NCBI GenBank assembly: GCA_938023075.1
Contig: CALHDG010000036.1
Coordinates: 43,032-107,031 of the forward strand
Source of the DNA: an uncultured Chitinophagales bacterium
Lineage (GTDB): Bacteria > Bacteroidota > Bacteroidia > Chitinophagales > JAHDHT01
DNA length: 64,000 bases
Direction: 5' to 3'
Shown here piece by piece: positions 8,589 to 16,711 of this stretch. The notes beneath the pieces are model-generated. The model saw nothing but the letters and a program-made list of their open reading frames with translations. It searched no databases and had not been told where the DNA came from. The translations under genes were made by a program, and so were the position numbers. Within the stretch, counting starts at the first letter, position 1; the number at the start of each line of letters is the position of its first letter.

Positions 8589-9452
8589 CTAAACTGTTTT
8601 TTGCTTAGGTCGCATCAAACCTTCTTGAACCACTGAGGCAATTAATTGACCATTTTTTGTATACAAAGAACCTCTGGTAAAACCTCTGGTGTTAGATGCA
8701 CTTGGGCTATCTAAAGCATACAACAACCATTCATCAATTTTAAAGGGGCGATGAAACCACATGGCATGATCTAAACTGGCTAATTGTAAATGATGCAGCT
8801 TTACTTCTGCCTGATGCGGTAACAGTGCCGTGATTAATAAATTATAATCGCTGGCATAGGCTAACAACCGTTGATGTACGGTTAAATCATCGGGCACTGC
8901 GCCTTTGGCTTTCATCCAAATATAGCGTTTGGGCTCTTGCTTTTGGGGTAAAATAAAACTTAAAGGATTGACCGGACGAAACTCGATAGGACGCGGACGA
9001 AGAAAATTTTTAAAGCGTTTGGGAATCTGATCTTTAAACTGCATCATTAAATCAACATCCGATTGTAATTCATCCGGTGGTTTTATTTCCGGCATGTCAA
9101 TTTGATGATCTAAACCTTCTTGCAACAATTGAAAGGAAGCTGCCAGAATAAAAATGGCTTTCCCATTTTGAATGCCCGTTACTCTGCGGGTAGTAAAACT
9201 GCCGCCATCTCTAATATGAGCGACTTGGTAAATAATAGGTACATCCAATTTGCCGGGAAGAATAAAATAAGCATGCAAAGAGTGCACAAATCGATCATTC
9301 GGAACGGTTAACATGGCGGCATGCAAAGCCTGAGACAATGCCTGTCCACCATACACTTGCGGAGAACCAATATCGTGACTAGTACCTCTATAGATATTAC
9401 TGTCAATCTTTTCTAAATCAATGGATTTTAGCAGGCTGTCCACATCCTTCAT
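8589..9452 (-). CDS. tesB: Acyl-CoA thioesterase II
   Basis: 287 residues, the usual length of TesB, a double hot-dog enzyme that hydrolyses medium- and long-chain acyl-CoA to free acid and CoA. The N-terminal hot-dog has VYGGQALSQAL and VHSLHAYFILPG; the C-terminal one has YASDYNLL, ASLDHAMWFHRPF, TRGFTRGSLYTKNG and VVQEGLMR. By alignment with E. coli TesB from memory, Asp and Gln of the catalytic triad are present while the Thr is replaced by Ser (ASLDH for ATIDH), a conservative change. Located 39 bp downstream of the TraB-family lipoprotein gene on the same strand. Confidence 0.93.
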   Translation of the reverse strand: MKDVDSLLKSIDLEKIDSNIYRGTSHDIGSPQVYGGQALSQALHAAMLTVPNDRFVHSLHAYFILPGKLDVPIIYQVAHIRDGGSFTTRRVTGIQNGKAIFILAASFQLLQEGLDHQIDMPEIKPPDELQSDVDLMMQFKDQIPKRFKNFLRPRPIEFRPVNPLSFILPQKQEPKRYIWMKAKGAVPDDLTVHQRLLAYASDYNLLITALLPHQAEVKLHHLQLASLDHAMWFHRPFKIDEWLLYALDSPSASNTRGFTRGSLYTKNGQLIASVVQEGLMRPKQKTV

Positions 9453-9491
9453 ATATTTTTTAAATTTTGGAATTTGTTATTTGGAATTTGG

Positions 9492-10403
9492 TTACTTGAT
9501 TGGAGTAACTGTATACCCAGCTTTTCTCAACAAATTGATCACTCCTTTTGGGCCACCCAAATGCCCGGCACCAACTCCAAAAAAAGAAGATTTTTCGCTA
9601 GCCATTTCTTTTATTTTCGGAATCCAATTTTCGTTTCTCTTATCTACTATATCTGCTGTATTGATATAGCCTTTAGATTCTGCTTCTGTAAATTTAAGCA
9701 AAGCATCAATGTCTTCTGATAAATAAATTGCGGTCATTTTATTAAAGCCATCCACCATTTCATCGGTTTCGTTTATGTATTCTTCAATAGCTTTTGCTTG
9801 ATCTTTATAAGGAATAGCATGAAAAAAATTGAGTTGCTCTTCAACCTTTTCCAAGCCTATTATTTCTATCTCATTTTTTTGCGCCATATGCATAAACGAT
9901 TGTTCAAAACTTGCCGGTTGTTCGCCAACTACATCTTTTAATAACAGTGTACTGACAATGATAGGTTGCCAAGTGTCAAAAATTTGGATGCCAACGCCCA
10001 TCGTTTCCTGTAATTTGGTGTCTAATGCCTTGTAGGTTTCTTCTTTAAGTAACTGCTTAATGGTCATTCCATCTTTCATGCCTACATGATTCATCATTTC
10101 TACTTGCATCGCCGGATCGTCCATATCAATTTCTAACACCAATTGTTCTACCGCATTAAAGGCGGTTTTTACGGATTCTTTCAGGTTGAAATCTTCGTGT
10201 TTCAACATATGTATCGTACCAAAAACATAAGAGGGCTTTATGCCATTTCCTTCCACTTTCCATAATAGGGAGGCTTCGTTTTTAGTGTTGACGGCATTGT
10301 TCGGCTGATCGGTAGTTTTGGTCAGTACTTTGTTAGTCTTGCATCCAACCAAAAAAGTGATGCCAACAAAGAAAAAGATGATAGTTTTAAAGATTGATTT
10401 CAT
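9492..10403 (-). CDS. TraB/GumN family lipoprotein
   Basis: 303 residues from the ATG at 10403; a further ATG 27 bp upstream would spoil the signal sequence. Residues 1-21 are a lipoprotein signal (MKSIFKTIIFFFVGITFLVGC, lipidated Cys21). The rest is a TraB/GumN domain of the Tiki/EreA-like superfamily with its two hallmark motifs, FGTIHML near the start and GVGAGHLGG near the end, plus the conserved glutamates (VLEID). Eukaryotic Tiki relatives are metalloproteases; bacterial members are of unknown function. Expected to be anchored in the cell envelope. Probably cotranscribed with tesB, although no functional link is evident. Confidence 0.85.
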   Translation of the reverse strand: MKSIFKTIIFFFVGITFLVGCKTNKVLTKTTDQPNNAVNTKNEASLLWKVEGNGIKPSYVFGTIHMLKHEDFNLKESVKTAFNAVEQLVLEIDMDDPAMQVEMMNHVGMKDGMTIKQLLKEETYKALDTKLQETMGVGIQIFDTWQPIIVSTLLLKDVVGEQPASFEQSFMHMAQKNEIEIIGLEKVEEQLNFFHAIPYKDQAKAIEEYINETDEMVDGFNKMTAIYLSEDIDALLKFTEAESKGYINTADIVDKRNENWIPKIKEMASEKSSFFGVGAGHLGGPKGVINLLRKAGYTVTPIK

Positions 10404-10507
10404 GATTGTTTTGTTTTTACTATTGTACAAAGCGCAAAATAGGGTTAAAAGTTCAAATGCGATGTTTTTGTTGAAGAGAAAGTGCGTTTGGTGGATGTTT
10501 TGGTTGG

Positions 10508-10603
10508 ATTAATTTCAGCTTCAACGGCAAAATAGTCGACCTTGCCATTTACAACCGGGCTTTAAACGATAAAGAAATTTTGCAATTGAGTGCGGATAAA
10601 TAA
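10508..10603 (+). pseudogene. 3' remnant of a LamG-type (concanavalin-like) domain gene
   Basis: A 31-codon open stretch ending in TAA encodes the typical end of a laminin-G/concanavalin-like domain: FNGKIVDLAIYNRALND followed by KEILQLSADK. There is no start codon and no recognisable upstream part; the neighbouring bases belong to the TraB promoter side. I read it as the leftover 3' end of a deleted gene. Confidence 0.6.
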
Positions 10604-10653
10604 GCATTTCCATTTAGGTATAGAGAAAGGATAAATTATCATATCTTTACAAT

Positions 10654-11004
10654 TTGAAAAGAGAAATCATTTTTTTTGAAAATCATTTTTTAGATTTTTA
10701 CGACACCTTAAATACTAAAGTAAAAAGCAAGATTAAATATGTTTTTGAACTGATTGAACAAGTACCACAAATACCTAAAAAGTTTTTGAAGCAACTAAAA
10801 GGAAGCAAAGGTCTTTATGAAATTAGAGTAAAATATCAGACTGATATATTTCGCATTTTTTGTTGTTTAGATGAAGGTCAGTTAGTAATATTATTCAATG
10901 CTTTTCAAAAAAAATCTGCTAAAACACCGAAAACAGAAATTAAAAAAGCAGAGCTATTAATGAAAAAATACTTTAATCAAAAAAATAATAACAAGGATGG
11001 ATAA
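10654..11004 (+). CDS. HigB/Gp49-like toxin of a type II toxin-antitoxin pair
   Basis: 116 residues, TTG start. RelE-superfamily protein of the phage-derived Gp49-like/HigB group, with the signatures LKQLKGSKGLYEIRVKYQ, IFRIFCCLDEGQLVIL and NAFQKKSAKTP. Members cut mRNA in the ribosomal A site. The toxin gene comes first and overlaps the antitoxin by 8 bp, the order usual for higBA. A TATCTTTA box at 10642-10649 could be the -7 element, leaving a very short leader. It looks intact. The lysine-rich tail after residue 90 is typical of the group. Confidence 0.88.
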   Translation: MKREIIFFENHFLDFYDTLNTKVKSKIKYVFELIEQVPQIPKKFLKQLKGSKGLYEIRVKYQTDIFRIFCCLDEGQLVILFNAFQKKSAKTPKTEIKKAELLMKKYFNQKNNNKDG

Positions 11005-11296
11005 ATATAAAAACATAAAAACATTTAGAGAATTAGTTGAATTAGAACATGGTAAAATCGGATCTACAAGCAGAAACGAATATGAAGAAAAAGCACAAAC
11101 TTTTATTGTAAGTGAAATGTTGAAGTCTGCCCGTAAAGAAGCTAAACTGACCCAACAACAATTAGCCGTAAAATCAAACACCAATAAACAATACATTGCC
11201 CAATTAGAAAATGGAAAAACTGACATCAATCTTTCTACTTTAATCAGAATATTTGAACAAGGTTTAAATAGAAAGATTGGGCTTACGTTTTTGTAA
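10997..11296 (+). CDS. HigA-like antitoxin, XRE-type HTH
   Basis: 99 residues. Helix-turn-helix of the XRE/Cro family at residues about 45-95 (LKSARKEAKLTQQQLA, NTNKQYIAQLENGKTD). The N-terminal 40 residues probably contact the toxin. HigA proteins neutralise HigB and repress their own operon. The start ATG follows a GG and lies inside the end of the toxin gene, so the two are translationally coupled. Its 3' end overlaps by 14 bp the convergent DUF2683 gene. Confidence 0.9.
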   Translation: MDKYKNIKTFRELVELEHGKIGSTSRNEYEEKAQTFIVSEMLKSARKEAKLTQQQLAVKSNTNKQYIAQLENGKTDINLSTLIRIFEQGLNRKIGLTFL

Positions 11297-11498
11297 AGAC
11301 AGGGCTTTCAAGGTCTATTTGAACCGTTTTACCTTCTTTAGCCTGCTGTTTACTTTCTAATATTTTAGCCACAAAAGCTTTGTTGTAAGAGCTATTTTCT
11401 GCGGTTTTGATTTCATATTCAATTTTAAGTGCTTCCATCACCGCTTTTAGAGCTGCTGCTTGTTCAATGGTATGAGGTTGTGCTATAAAAATGTCCAC
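11283..11498 (-). CDS. DUF2683 family small protein (antitoxin-like)
   Basis: 71 residues. Fits the DUF2683 pattern: an N-terminal strand (MDIFIAQP), EQAAALKAVMEALKIEYE, then YNKAFVAKILESKQQ and an EGKTVQIDLES tail. These small Bacteroidota proteins usually precede a RelE/YafQ-type toxin and are thought to be antitoxins. Here no toxin follows on the minus strand, because the space is taken by the convergent higA gene. It may be an orphan left after loss of its partner. Confidence 0.75.
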   Translation of the reverse strand: MDIFIAQPHTIEQAAALKAVMEALKIEYEIKTAENSSYNKAFVAKILESKQQAKEGKTVQIDLESPVFTKT

Positions 11499-11641
11499 TT
11501 TTTGAATTGTATTTTAATCAAATTTACAATAATTAATTGAATCTGTAGAAGGATAGATTTCTTTTAACCTTAAAAGAACATGAATAACTTTAAATGGTTT
11601 GGTGAAAAAAATAACTTAAAAAATCAGGCAATAGTTTATTT

Positions 11642-11722
11642 AGTACAAAAAATAATCATGTTCAAAAAATAAAATATCTTTACAAAAAATAGAAATATGG
11701 ATTTAGCCAGCAGAAAATTAGC
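11642..11722 (+). repeat. Antitoxin-module leader repeat, unit 1
   Basis: 81-bp block: leader plus the first codons (MDLASRKL) of the following gene. It matches 12863-12943 with two mismatches, and its last 69 bp are close to 12254-12322. A TATCTTTA box at 11675 resembles the TAnnTTTG promoter element and lies exactly 22 bp before the ATG in all three units. The sequence from 11499 to here holds no other gene. Confidence 0.85.
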
Positions 11723-11927
11723 ATTTGTTCAAGCATTTCTAAGCTTAGAAGATGAACAAGTGATCCGTAGCTTTGAACAATTGCTTTCTGAAAATCAGCA
11801 AAACACATTTACACCAATGACAAAAGAACGGATAAACAAAGAAATTGATGTAGCTTTAGAAGATTCAAAAAACAACCGCTTTATTGAACATCATACTTTA
11901 AAAAGCAAAATGAAAAGTTTCAATTGA
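11697..11927 (+). CDS. Putative antitoxin, first of three MDLASRKL paralogues
   Basis: 76 residues. Small, charged, helical protein of the type that precedes ParE/RelE toxins in Bacteroidota: conserved start MDLASRKLA, a leucine-rich helix to residue 30, then PMTKERINKEIDVALEDSK, the part expected to bind the toxin. The toxin frame begins at a TTG overlapping the stop codon (11924), but that toxin is broken. The antitoxin itself is intact, as expected if losing it before the toxin would have been lethal. Confidence 0.75.
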   Translation: MDLASRKLAFVQAFLSLEDEQVIRSFEQLLSENQQNTFTPMTKERINKEIDVALEDSKNNRFIEHHTLKSKMKSFN

Positions 11928-12221
11928 AGATATTCTGGACATTTTACGCAGAAACCAAGATATTAGAAATTGAAGATTACTATACTAAAGTTGCCGGTGA
12001 AAACATAACCACAAAACTCATTCAAGGAATTTTTGATGCTGTTTAATATTTAATAGAGTATCCTAAGATAGGACCTAATTGAGGAAATGTTGGCTAATAG
12101 AAAAGAAAAGTTTCGCTATCTTGTTTACAAAAATTATAAAATTATTTATTGGATAAACGAAACTGAAAATCAAATTGAAATAATGAATATTTTTGATTGC
12201 CGACAAGATGAACATAAATAA
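11924..12221 (+). pseudogene. ParE/RelE-type toxin, disrupted (unit 1)
   Basis: Translation from the TTG at 11924 gives a ParE-like start (FWTFYAETKILEIEDYYTK) up to a TAA at 12045-12047. Downstream, in another frame, comes an unmistakable ParE C-terminus: KEKFRYLVYKNYKIIYWI and IEIMNIFDCRQDEHK, ending at 12221. So at least one nonsense codon and one frameshift separate the halves. Intact relatives are ribosome-dependent RNases or gyrase poisons. Not functional as read. Confidence 0.8.
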
Positions 12222-12253
12222 TTAGATATGAATTAAATGGTGGTCAACAATCT

Positions 12254-12322
12254 AATCATGTCCAAAAAATAAAATATCTTCACAAAAAATAAAAAAATGG
12301 ATTTAGCCAGCAGAAAATTAGC
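12254..12322 (+). repeat. Antitoxin-module leader repeat, unit 2
   Basis: Second copy of the leader-plus-start block, beginning AATCATGTCC. The -7-like box is TATCTTCA at 12275, again 22 bp before the ATG. Confidence 0.8.
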
Positions 12323-12539
12323 TTTGATTAGTACATGCTTGAGTTTAAAAGATAGCAGAATTATGGATGGACTTGAAATACAGTTGAACCAAAAGTTAGC
12401 TACCTACCGTGTTAAGGATGTACAACCAATGAGTCTTGAAAAATTCCATAAAGAGATTGAACAATCTATTGAAGATTCAGAAAATGATAACGGTGTAGAA
12501 GCAAATGTACTATTAGAAGAAATTAAAAATTGGAAATGA
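12297..12539 (+). CDS. Putative antitoxin, second MDLASRKL paralogue
   Basis: 80 residues, same layout as the gene at 11697: MDLASRKLALI start, leucine-rich helix, then PMSLEKFHKEIEQSIEDSE and a tail ending KNWK. The stop overlaps the toxin start in ATGA (ATG at 12536), so the two were coupled. The body has diverged strongly from the first paralogue while the first eight codons and the leader are nearly unchanged. Intact. Confidence 0.75.
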   Translation: MDLASRKLALISTCLSLKDSRIMDGLEIQLNQKLATYRVKDVQPMSLEKFHKEIEQSIEDSENDNGVEANVLLEEIKNWK

Positions 12540-12847
12540 CAATTTTTTGGACAGCATTAGTAAAGCTTAAGCCTCAGGAAATTTATGATTATTATTTTTA
12601 CGAAGTGAGTTTTGAAGTTGCCGAAAATATAGCGAGTCAGATAGTAAAAGAAACGCTTATGCTTTTAAATTCTCCAAAAATTGGGTAAAAAGAATTATTA
12701 TTGGAAGAATATCCGAATAATTTCAGATATTTGATTTATAAAAATTACAAGATAATTTACTGGATTAACAATAAGAAAAACAGGATAGAAATTGCCAATA
12801 TTTTTGATTGTAGACAAGACCCTAATTTATTAAGAAGCATGAAATAA
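12536..12847 (+). pseudogene. ParE/RelE-type toxin with a single in-frame stop (unit 2)
   Basis: 103 codons in one frame from ATG to TAA at 12845, interrupted only by TAA at 12686-12688. It would read FWTALVKLKPQEIYDYY, LLNSPKIG, stop, KELLLEEYPNNFRYLIY, KNYKIIYWI and IEIANIFDCRQDP. Family members have Gln at or near this position (PKIGQ), so a CAA-to-TAA change is the simplest explanation. Everything else looks intact, so the loss is probably recent, or there is read-through. Confidence 0.82.
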
Positions 12848-12862
12848 TAAACTTTTTGATAA

Positions 12863-12943
12863 AGTACAAAAAATAATCATGTTCAAAAAATAAAATATCT
12901 TTACAAAAAATAAAAAAATGGATTTAGCCAGCAGAAAATTAGC
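12863..12943 (+). repeat. Antitoxin-module leader repeat, unit 3
   Basis: Third copy, nearly identical to 11642-11722. The TATCTTTA box at 12896 is 22 bp before the ATG at 12918. Confidence 0.85.
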
Positions 12944-13049
12944 TTTAATCAAAATAATTTTGAGTATAGAAGAGGAGGCAATTCTAATAGAATTGCAAGA
13001 ATTTTTAGATAAATTACTTGCTGAACAAGAGGAAAATAAAGAGCAGTAA
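12918..13049 (+). CDS. Short antitoxin paralogue, third copy, C-terminally truncated
   Basis: 43 residues, too short for the usual gene-length cut-off. It starts MDLASRKLALIKIILS, keeps the leucine-rich helix, and stops after EQEENKEQ, so the PMT...EI...ED part of its paralogues is missing. No toxin frame follows; the convergent AlgJ-like gene ends 40 bp further on. It may still dimerise and bind the shared promoter, but could not neutralise a toxin in the usual way. Possibly a decay product. Confidence 0.6.
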   Translation: MDLASRKLALIKIILSIEEEAILIELQEFLDKLLAEQEENKEQ

Positions 13050-13088
13050 ACCAATATAAAGGCAAACATTCTCATTTTTAATTGCGGT

Positions 13089-14225
13089 CTACAAGTCGTT
13101 ACTTTTTGGCTCAAATTGCTGATTCAATTTGGTAATATATTGCCATGCAAAAGAATCTAACGTAGCTTCGGTAGCCATTAAAATGATCACATCGCTGTGT
13201 AGTGTTTCTTCTAATATATTTAAATCGGCGACTTTGCCGGATTGCCCATCTGCGGTGTAATAGTCGTTGTTGTAGAACCAAAATTGCGCTTGCTCAAAAA
13301 CCGCACTAGTAAAGCTCATATTATGCAAACCCCAATAGTAACTGTCGGCAACAACTAAGCTGTTCAGTTTGGTTTTGTTTTCATCTATAAAATAATGATT
13401 GGGGTAGGCGAGGGATGCTCTATCTAAAGCAAATAGTAAATTCATCCCGTCTTCCAAATCTTTATCGGTAAATTGTGGTTTGTTTTTTAGTTGTATATTG
13501 TTGTAAACAATTTCTGGAATGTCTACTTGTCGCATATATTCAATATAATTAAGTAATGAATCTGCAACCAAACATTCTCCATACCTGCTCCAATGCGTAC
13601 CTTGTTTTGGATATAACAAATACCGGCTGGTATCTTTCAACTGTAAAAACCAATGGTTGAAATCAATAAAATCAACTTGCTGCTCCAAAAACTGTTTTCG
13701 GTAAAAGGTATAATTACTTATGGTTTTTTCAATGGTATCATACTGTGCAGGAAAATAGTCCGGGTAAAAACTGGCTTTACCGGCTGCCAGAATCACCACT
13801 AAGGTTTTATCTAATTGAGCTAAGGCATCTTGCAACAACTTTATTTTTTTGGTTTTGTGTATGATGGCTTCTTCCCCAATAAAAGTTTTTCCCAGATAAG
13901 ATTTAATATAGTTTTCTTCATACAAAAACCCGTCTTTTCCCTCAACTACATCTCGTGCATGTATCTCATCAAAAAAAGTATAATCTATTTGATTTTTCAA
14001 ACGTAGAAAAACGCTTCTAAAACCAAATTTGCTTTGTGTTCTTTGGTCCATTTGCTTTTGGTAGCTTCCGTTTAACCAATCTGCTATGTTCAATTTGGGT
14101 CGATTCACTCTTTCAAGGTGTCCTTTAAGAGGCATAATTTCTCCGCTTTTGAACAATGAAAAACCAAGTATTGTAATCAACACCAGCATTTGCAAATAAA
14201 ATAATATATGTTGTGTGGTACGCAT
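13089..14225 (-). CDS. AlgJ/AlgX-like SGNH acetyltransferase partner
   Basis: 378 residues with an N-terminal membrane anchor (residues about 8-26). SGNH-hydrolase-like protein of the AlgX/AlgJ group. Visible signatures are GKDGFLYE, the catalytic pair region GTHWSRYG, and LVVADSYYWG, the position of the nucleophile motif. Such proteins act in the periplasm with an MBOAT membrane protein to O-acetylate an exopolysaccharide or other envelope polymer. The start codon shares one base with the stop of the MBOAT gene just upstream (TAATG), so the pair is translationally coupled. The polymer is unknown; no alginate genes are nearby. Confidence 0.85.
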   Translation of the reverse strand: MRTTQHILFYLQMLVLITILGFSLFKSGEIMPLKGHLERVNRPKLNIADWLNGSYQKQMDQRTQSKFGFRSVFLRLKNQIDYTFFDEIHARDVVEGKDGFLYEENYIKSYLGKTFIGEEAIIHKTKKIKLLQDALAQLDKTLVVILAAGKASFYPDYFPAQYDTIEKTISNYTFYRKQFLEQQVDFIDFNHWFLQLKDTSRYLLYPKQGTHWSRYGECLVADSLLNYIEYMRQVDIPEIVYNNIQLKNKPQFTDKDLEDGMNLLFALDRASLAYPNHYFIDENKTKLNSLVVADSYYWGLHNMSFTSAVFEQAQFWFYNNDYYTADGQSGKVADLNILEETLHSDVIILMATEATLDSFAWQYITKLNQQFEPKSNDL

Positions 14226-15649
14226 TAAAACCTAAAATAAATAAAAGGATTAAAACCAGTACCAGCTAAACTACCGAGGCATAAAACAAAAAGAAAGATA
14301 CTAAGGCAAGTCATAACAATATGTAGTTTGTTAGAATAACTATTGTAAAAAAGGTGTTGATAGATGCTTTCTCCATACTTTGGAATAAGAGTAAAGAAAG
14401 CAAAGAAAATAGCCAAAATCAACACTGCATAAAACTCTTTTTCACTATGCCATTCAATTGGCGAGAATTGGAAAGCAAACAACTTTTGATAGAAAACTAC
14501 AGCCATTTTAAAGCTTTCTATTTTAAAGATCACCCATCCCATCATCACTACCAAAAAGGTAAATGGTATAGCAATCCAACTTCCCAATTTTTTTAAGAGG
14601 CTCCATAAAAATAATCGATCTGCAATTAAAAATAAGCCGTGAAAAGCACCCCACAAAACAAAATTCCACGAAGCCCCATGCCACAAACCTGAAATTAGAA
14701 AAACGAACCACAAGTTAAAATATAGCCTCTTCTTGCTGACCTGATTTCCACCTAATGGTATGTATAGGTAATCGCGCATCCATGCACCGAGGGTTATATG
14801 CCATCTTCTCCAAAACTCGCTTATGCTTTTTGAAACATAAGGCATATTAAAGTTTTCAGGAAATTTAAAACCGATCATTTTGCCTATACCAATCGCCATA
14901 TCTGAGTATCCGCTAAAATCAAAATATATTTGAAAGGTATAGGCTAATAAACCAATCCATGCAATAGTACTATCTAACGTGGAAATGTCGTTATGCAACA
15001 TAATGGAATCGGCTTGTTCACCGAGTACATTCGCAATTAATACTTTTTTACCTAAACCGATACAAAAACGATAAAAGCCAAGCAAACGATCTTCTATGGT
15101 AGCTTCGCGATTATTAATTTGATGAGCAATATGATTAAAACGTACAATGGGTCCGGCAATCAACTGCGGAAACATCATGATATACAACATATAATCACTT
15201 ACTTTTTGTAAAGGCTTATGTGTTTTTCGGTATATATCTATAGAATAAGTAAGGGTTTGAAAGGTGTAAAAAGAAATACCGATGGGTAACAGTACTTCAA
15301 CCCATTTTATTGGAGATGCATGGTTTTGAGATAAAACGGCGTTAACATTATCAATGAAAAAATTTGCATATTTAAAGTAAGCCAATAAACCAACATTTAA
15401 ACTGATAGAAAGAAATAGCAAGGTTTTTTTTCTTTTTAAAGTGGAGGAATGATGCATCCATTGTACTACATAAAAATCTAAAAAGGTGGAAGCTAATAGG
15501 ATAAATACAAATTTGGGTGCTCCCCAACAGTAAAAGAAAATACTAAAAGTTAGTACAACGTAATTTTTAAACCGATTGCCTACTGCATAGTAGCAAATTA
15601 AAAACAACGGCAAAAAGTAACACAAAAATGTAATGCTGCTAAAAACCAA
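14225..15649 (-). CDS. MBOAT O-acyltransferase (AlgI-like)
   Basis: 474 residues, polytopic membrane protein with about ten hydrophobic segments. Family motifs: PIGISFYTFQTLTYSID, FPQLIAGPIVRF, FWRRWHITLGAWMRDYLY, and SGLWHGASWNF with the invariant active-site His324. AlgI-type MBOATs pass acetyl groups across the inner membrane to a periplasmic SGNH partner, here the next gene. First gene of a two-gene operon; the 351-bp gap upstream has no other gene. Confidence 0.93.
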   Translation of the reverse strand: MVFSSITFLCYFLPLFLICYYAVGNRFKNYVVLTFSIFFYCWGAPKFVFILLASTFLDFYVVQWMHHSSTLKRKKTLLFLSISLNVGLLAYFKYANFFIDNVNAVLSQNHASPIKWVEVLLPIGISFYTFQTLTYSIDIYRKTHKPLQKVSDYMLYIMMFPQLIAGPIVRFNHIAHQINNREATIEDRLLGFYRFCIGLGKKVLIANVLGEQADSIMLHNDISTLDSTIAWIGLLAYTFQIYFDFSGYSDMAIGIGKMIGFKFPENFNMPYVSKSISEFWRRWHITLGAWMRDYLYIPLGGNQVSKKRLYFNLWFVFLISGLWHGASWNFVLWGAFHGLFLIADRLFLWSLLKKLGSWIAIPFTFLVVMMGWVIFKIESFKMAVVFYQKLFAFQFSPIEWHSEKEFYAVLILAIFFAFFTLIPKYGESIYQHLFYNSYSNKLHIVMTCLSIFLFVLCLGSLAGTGFNPFIYFRF

Positions 15650-15690
15650 GCCTCTAAATTAAAGAAGGCTTCTCTATTATTTATGATTGT

Positions 15691-15958
15691 TTTACTAAAG
15701 TTTCGGTAGTAAAACAAAACATAATACTGTGCTGATGCTTACTGTCTTTTCGAGTAAACCGAGAAACCTTACTACTAATAACTAGTAAATCAATTTATTA
15801 AGCGGGTTCTCTCCCTTTGGGGGAGATGACACGAATTCACTTAGATCAATTCGTTGTATAGAAGCAATTTCTGAAAAATTGCCTGTAAAAATTTTCTCAA
15901 ATTGTTACTAATTGAAAATTAATTAGTTAAATAAAATTGCAGCCGAAACTAAAGTAAA
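15691..15958. repeat. Gap bounded by imperfect inverted repeats
   Basis: The gap between the MBOAT gene and queE has TTTACTAAAGTTTCGG at 15691 and its near reverse complement CCGAAACTAAAGTAAA at 15943-15958 (two mismatches). Between them I see no gene, only a TCTCCCTTTGGGGGAGA hairpin near 15810. It could be a small non-autonomous element, or chance. Confidence 0.35.
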
Positions 15959-16000
15959 TTATCTGAAAAATCATAACCAGCTACCATTAACAAGTTTCAT

Positions 16001-16609
16001 TTAGGGAACCTCTAAATACTTATGTGTCTGAAGTGATATTTGCCACATTGGATTTCGCTTCACATAATCAACAATTAAAGGAATCATTGCTTTTTCTTTG
16101 CTCCATTCTGGTTGTAAAAATAGTTTACACGTAGGGTTCATTTTTTCAGCATAAGTTTCTGCCCACTTAAAATCACTTTTGTTATAAACGATGATTTTGA
16201 GTTCGTTAGCTACTTCAAAATAACTTTCTAAAGGAGCTTTAAATTTTTTGGGAGACAGGCAAATCCAATCCCACTTGCCGGTTAAAGGATGTGCGCCAGA
16301 AGTTTCAACGTGTGTTCTTTTTCCAATTGCTTTAATAGATGTAGTAAGGTATTTCAAATCATACATCAACGGTTCACCACCTGTAATTACTACAATATCA
16401 GCATTAATTTTATATAAAGGGCTAAGCATATTTTCAATGGATGTTAAGGGATGTTTTTCAGCGTCCCAACTTTCTTTTACATCACACCAAACACAACCTA
16501 CATTGCAACCACCCAAACGAATAAAATATGCGGCTTTTCCTTGAAAGTAGCCTTCGCCTTGTATGGTATAAAAAGATTCCATTAAGGGAAGACTGTCGGC
16601 GGTTGTCAT
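16001..16609 (-). CDS. queE: 7-carboxy-7-deazaguanine synthase
   Basis: 202 residues. Radical SAM enzyme that turns 6-carboxytetrahydropterin into 7-carboxy-7-deazaguanine, the precursor of queuosine in tRNA. The iron-sulfur ligands are C35-x3-C39-x2-C42 (GGCNVGCVWCD). Also typical are the start FYTIQGEGYFQGKAAYFIRL, VVITGGEPLMY, VETSG, LSPKKFK and the closing ISLQTHKYL. Other queuosine genes (queC, queD, queF) are not in the window. Divergent from the superoxide dismutase gene. Confidence 0.95.
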   Translation of the reverse strand: MTTADSLPLMESFYTIQGEGYFQGKAAYFIRLGGCNVGCVWCDVKESWDAEKHPLTSIENMLSPLYKINADIVVITGGEPLMYDLKYLTTSIKAIGKRTHVETSGAHPLTGKWDWICLSPKKFKAPLESYFEVANELKIIVYNKSDFKWAETYAEKMNPTCKLFLQPEWSKEKAMIPLIVDYVKRNPMWQISLQTHKYLEVP

Positions 16610-16711
16610 ATTGTTATTATTTTTTAAATATATACTGCAAAGTTATCGCTATTTTTTAAAATTAATAATATGTTCGCTTCCTTTTATATAACTTTAATAA
16701 AACATAGAATA

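Noticed and set aside
13089..15649. Alginate biosynthesis operon
   Set aside because: Only the acetyltransferase pair is present; no alginate polymerase, epimerase or GDP-mannose dehydrogenase gene nearby.
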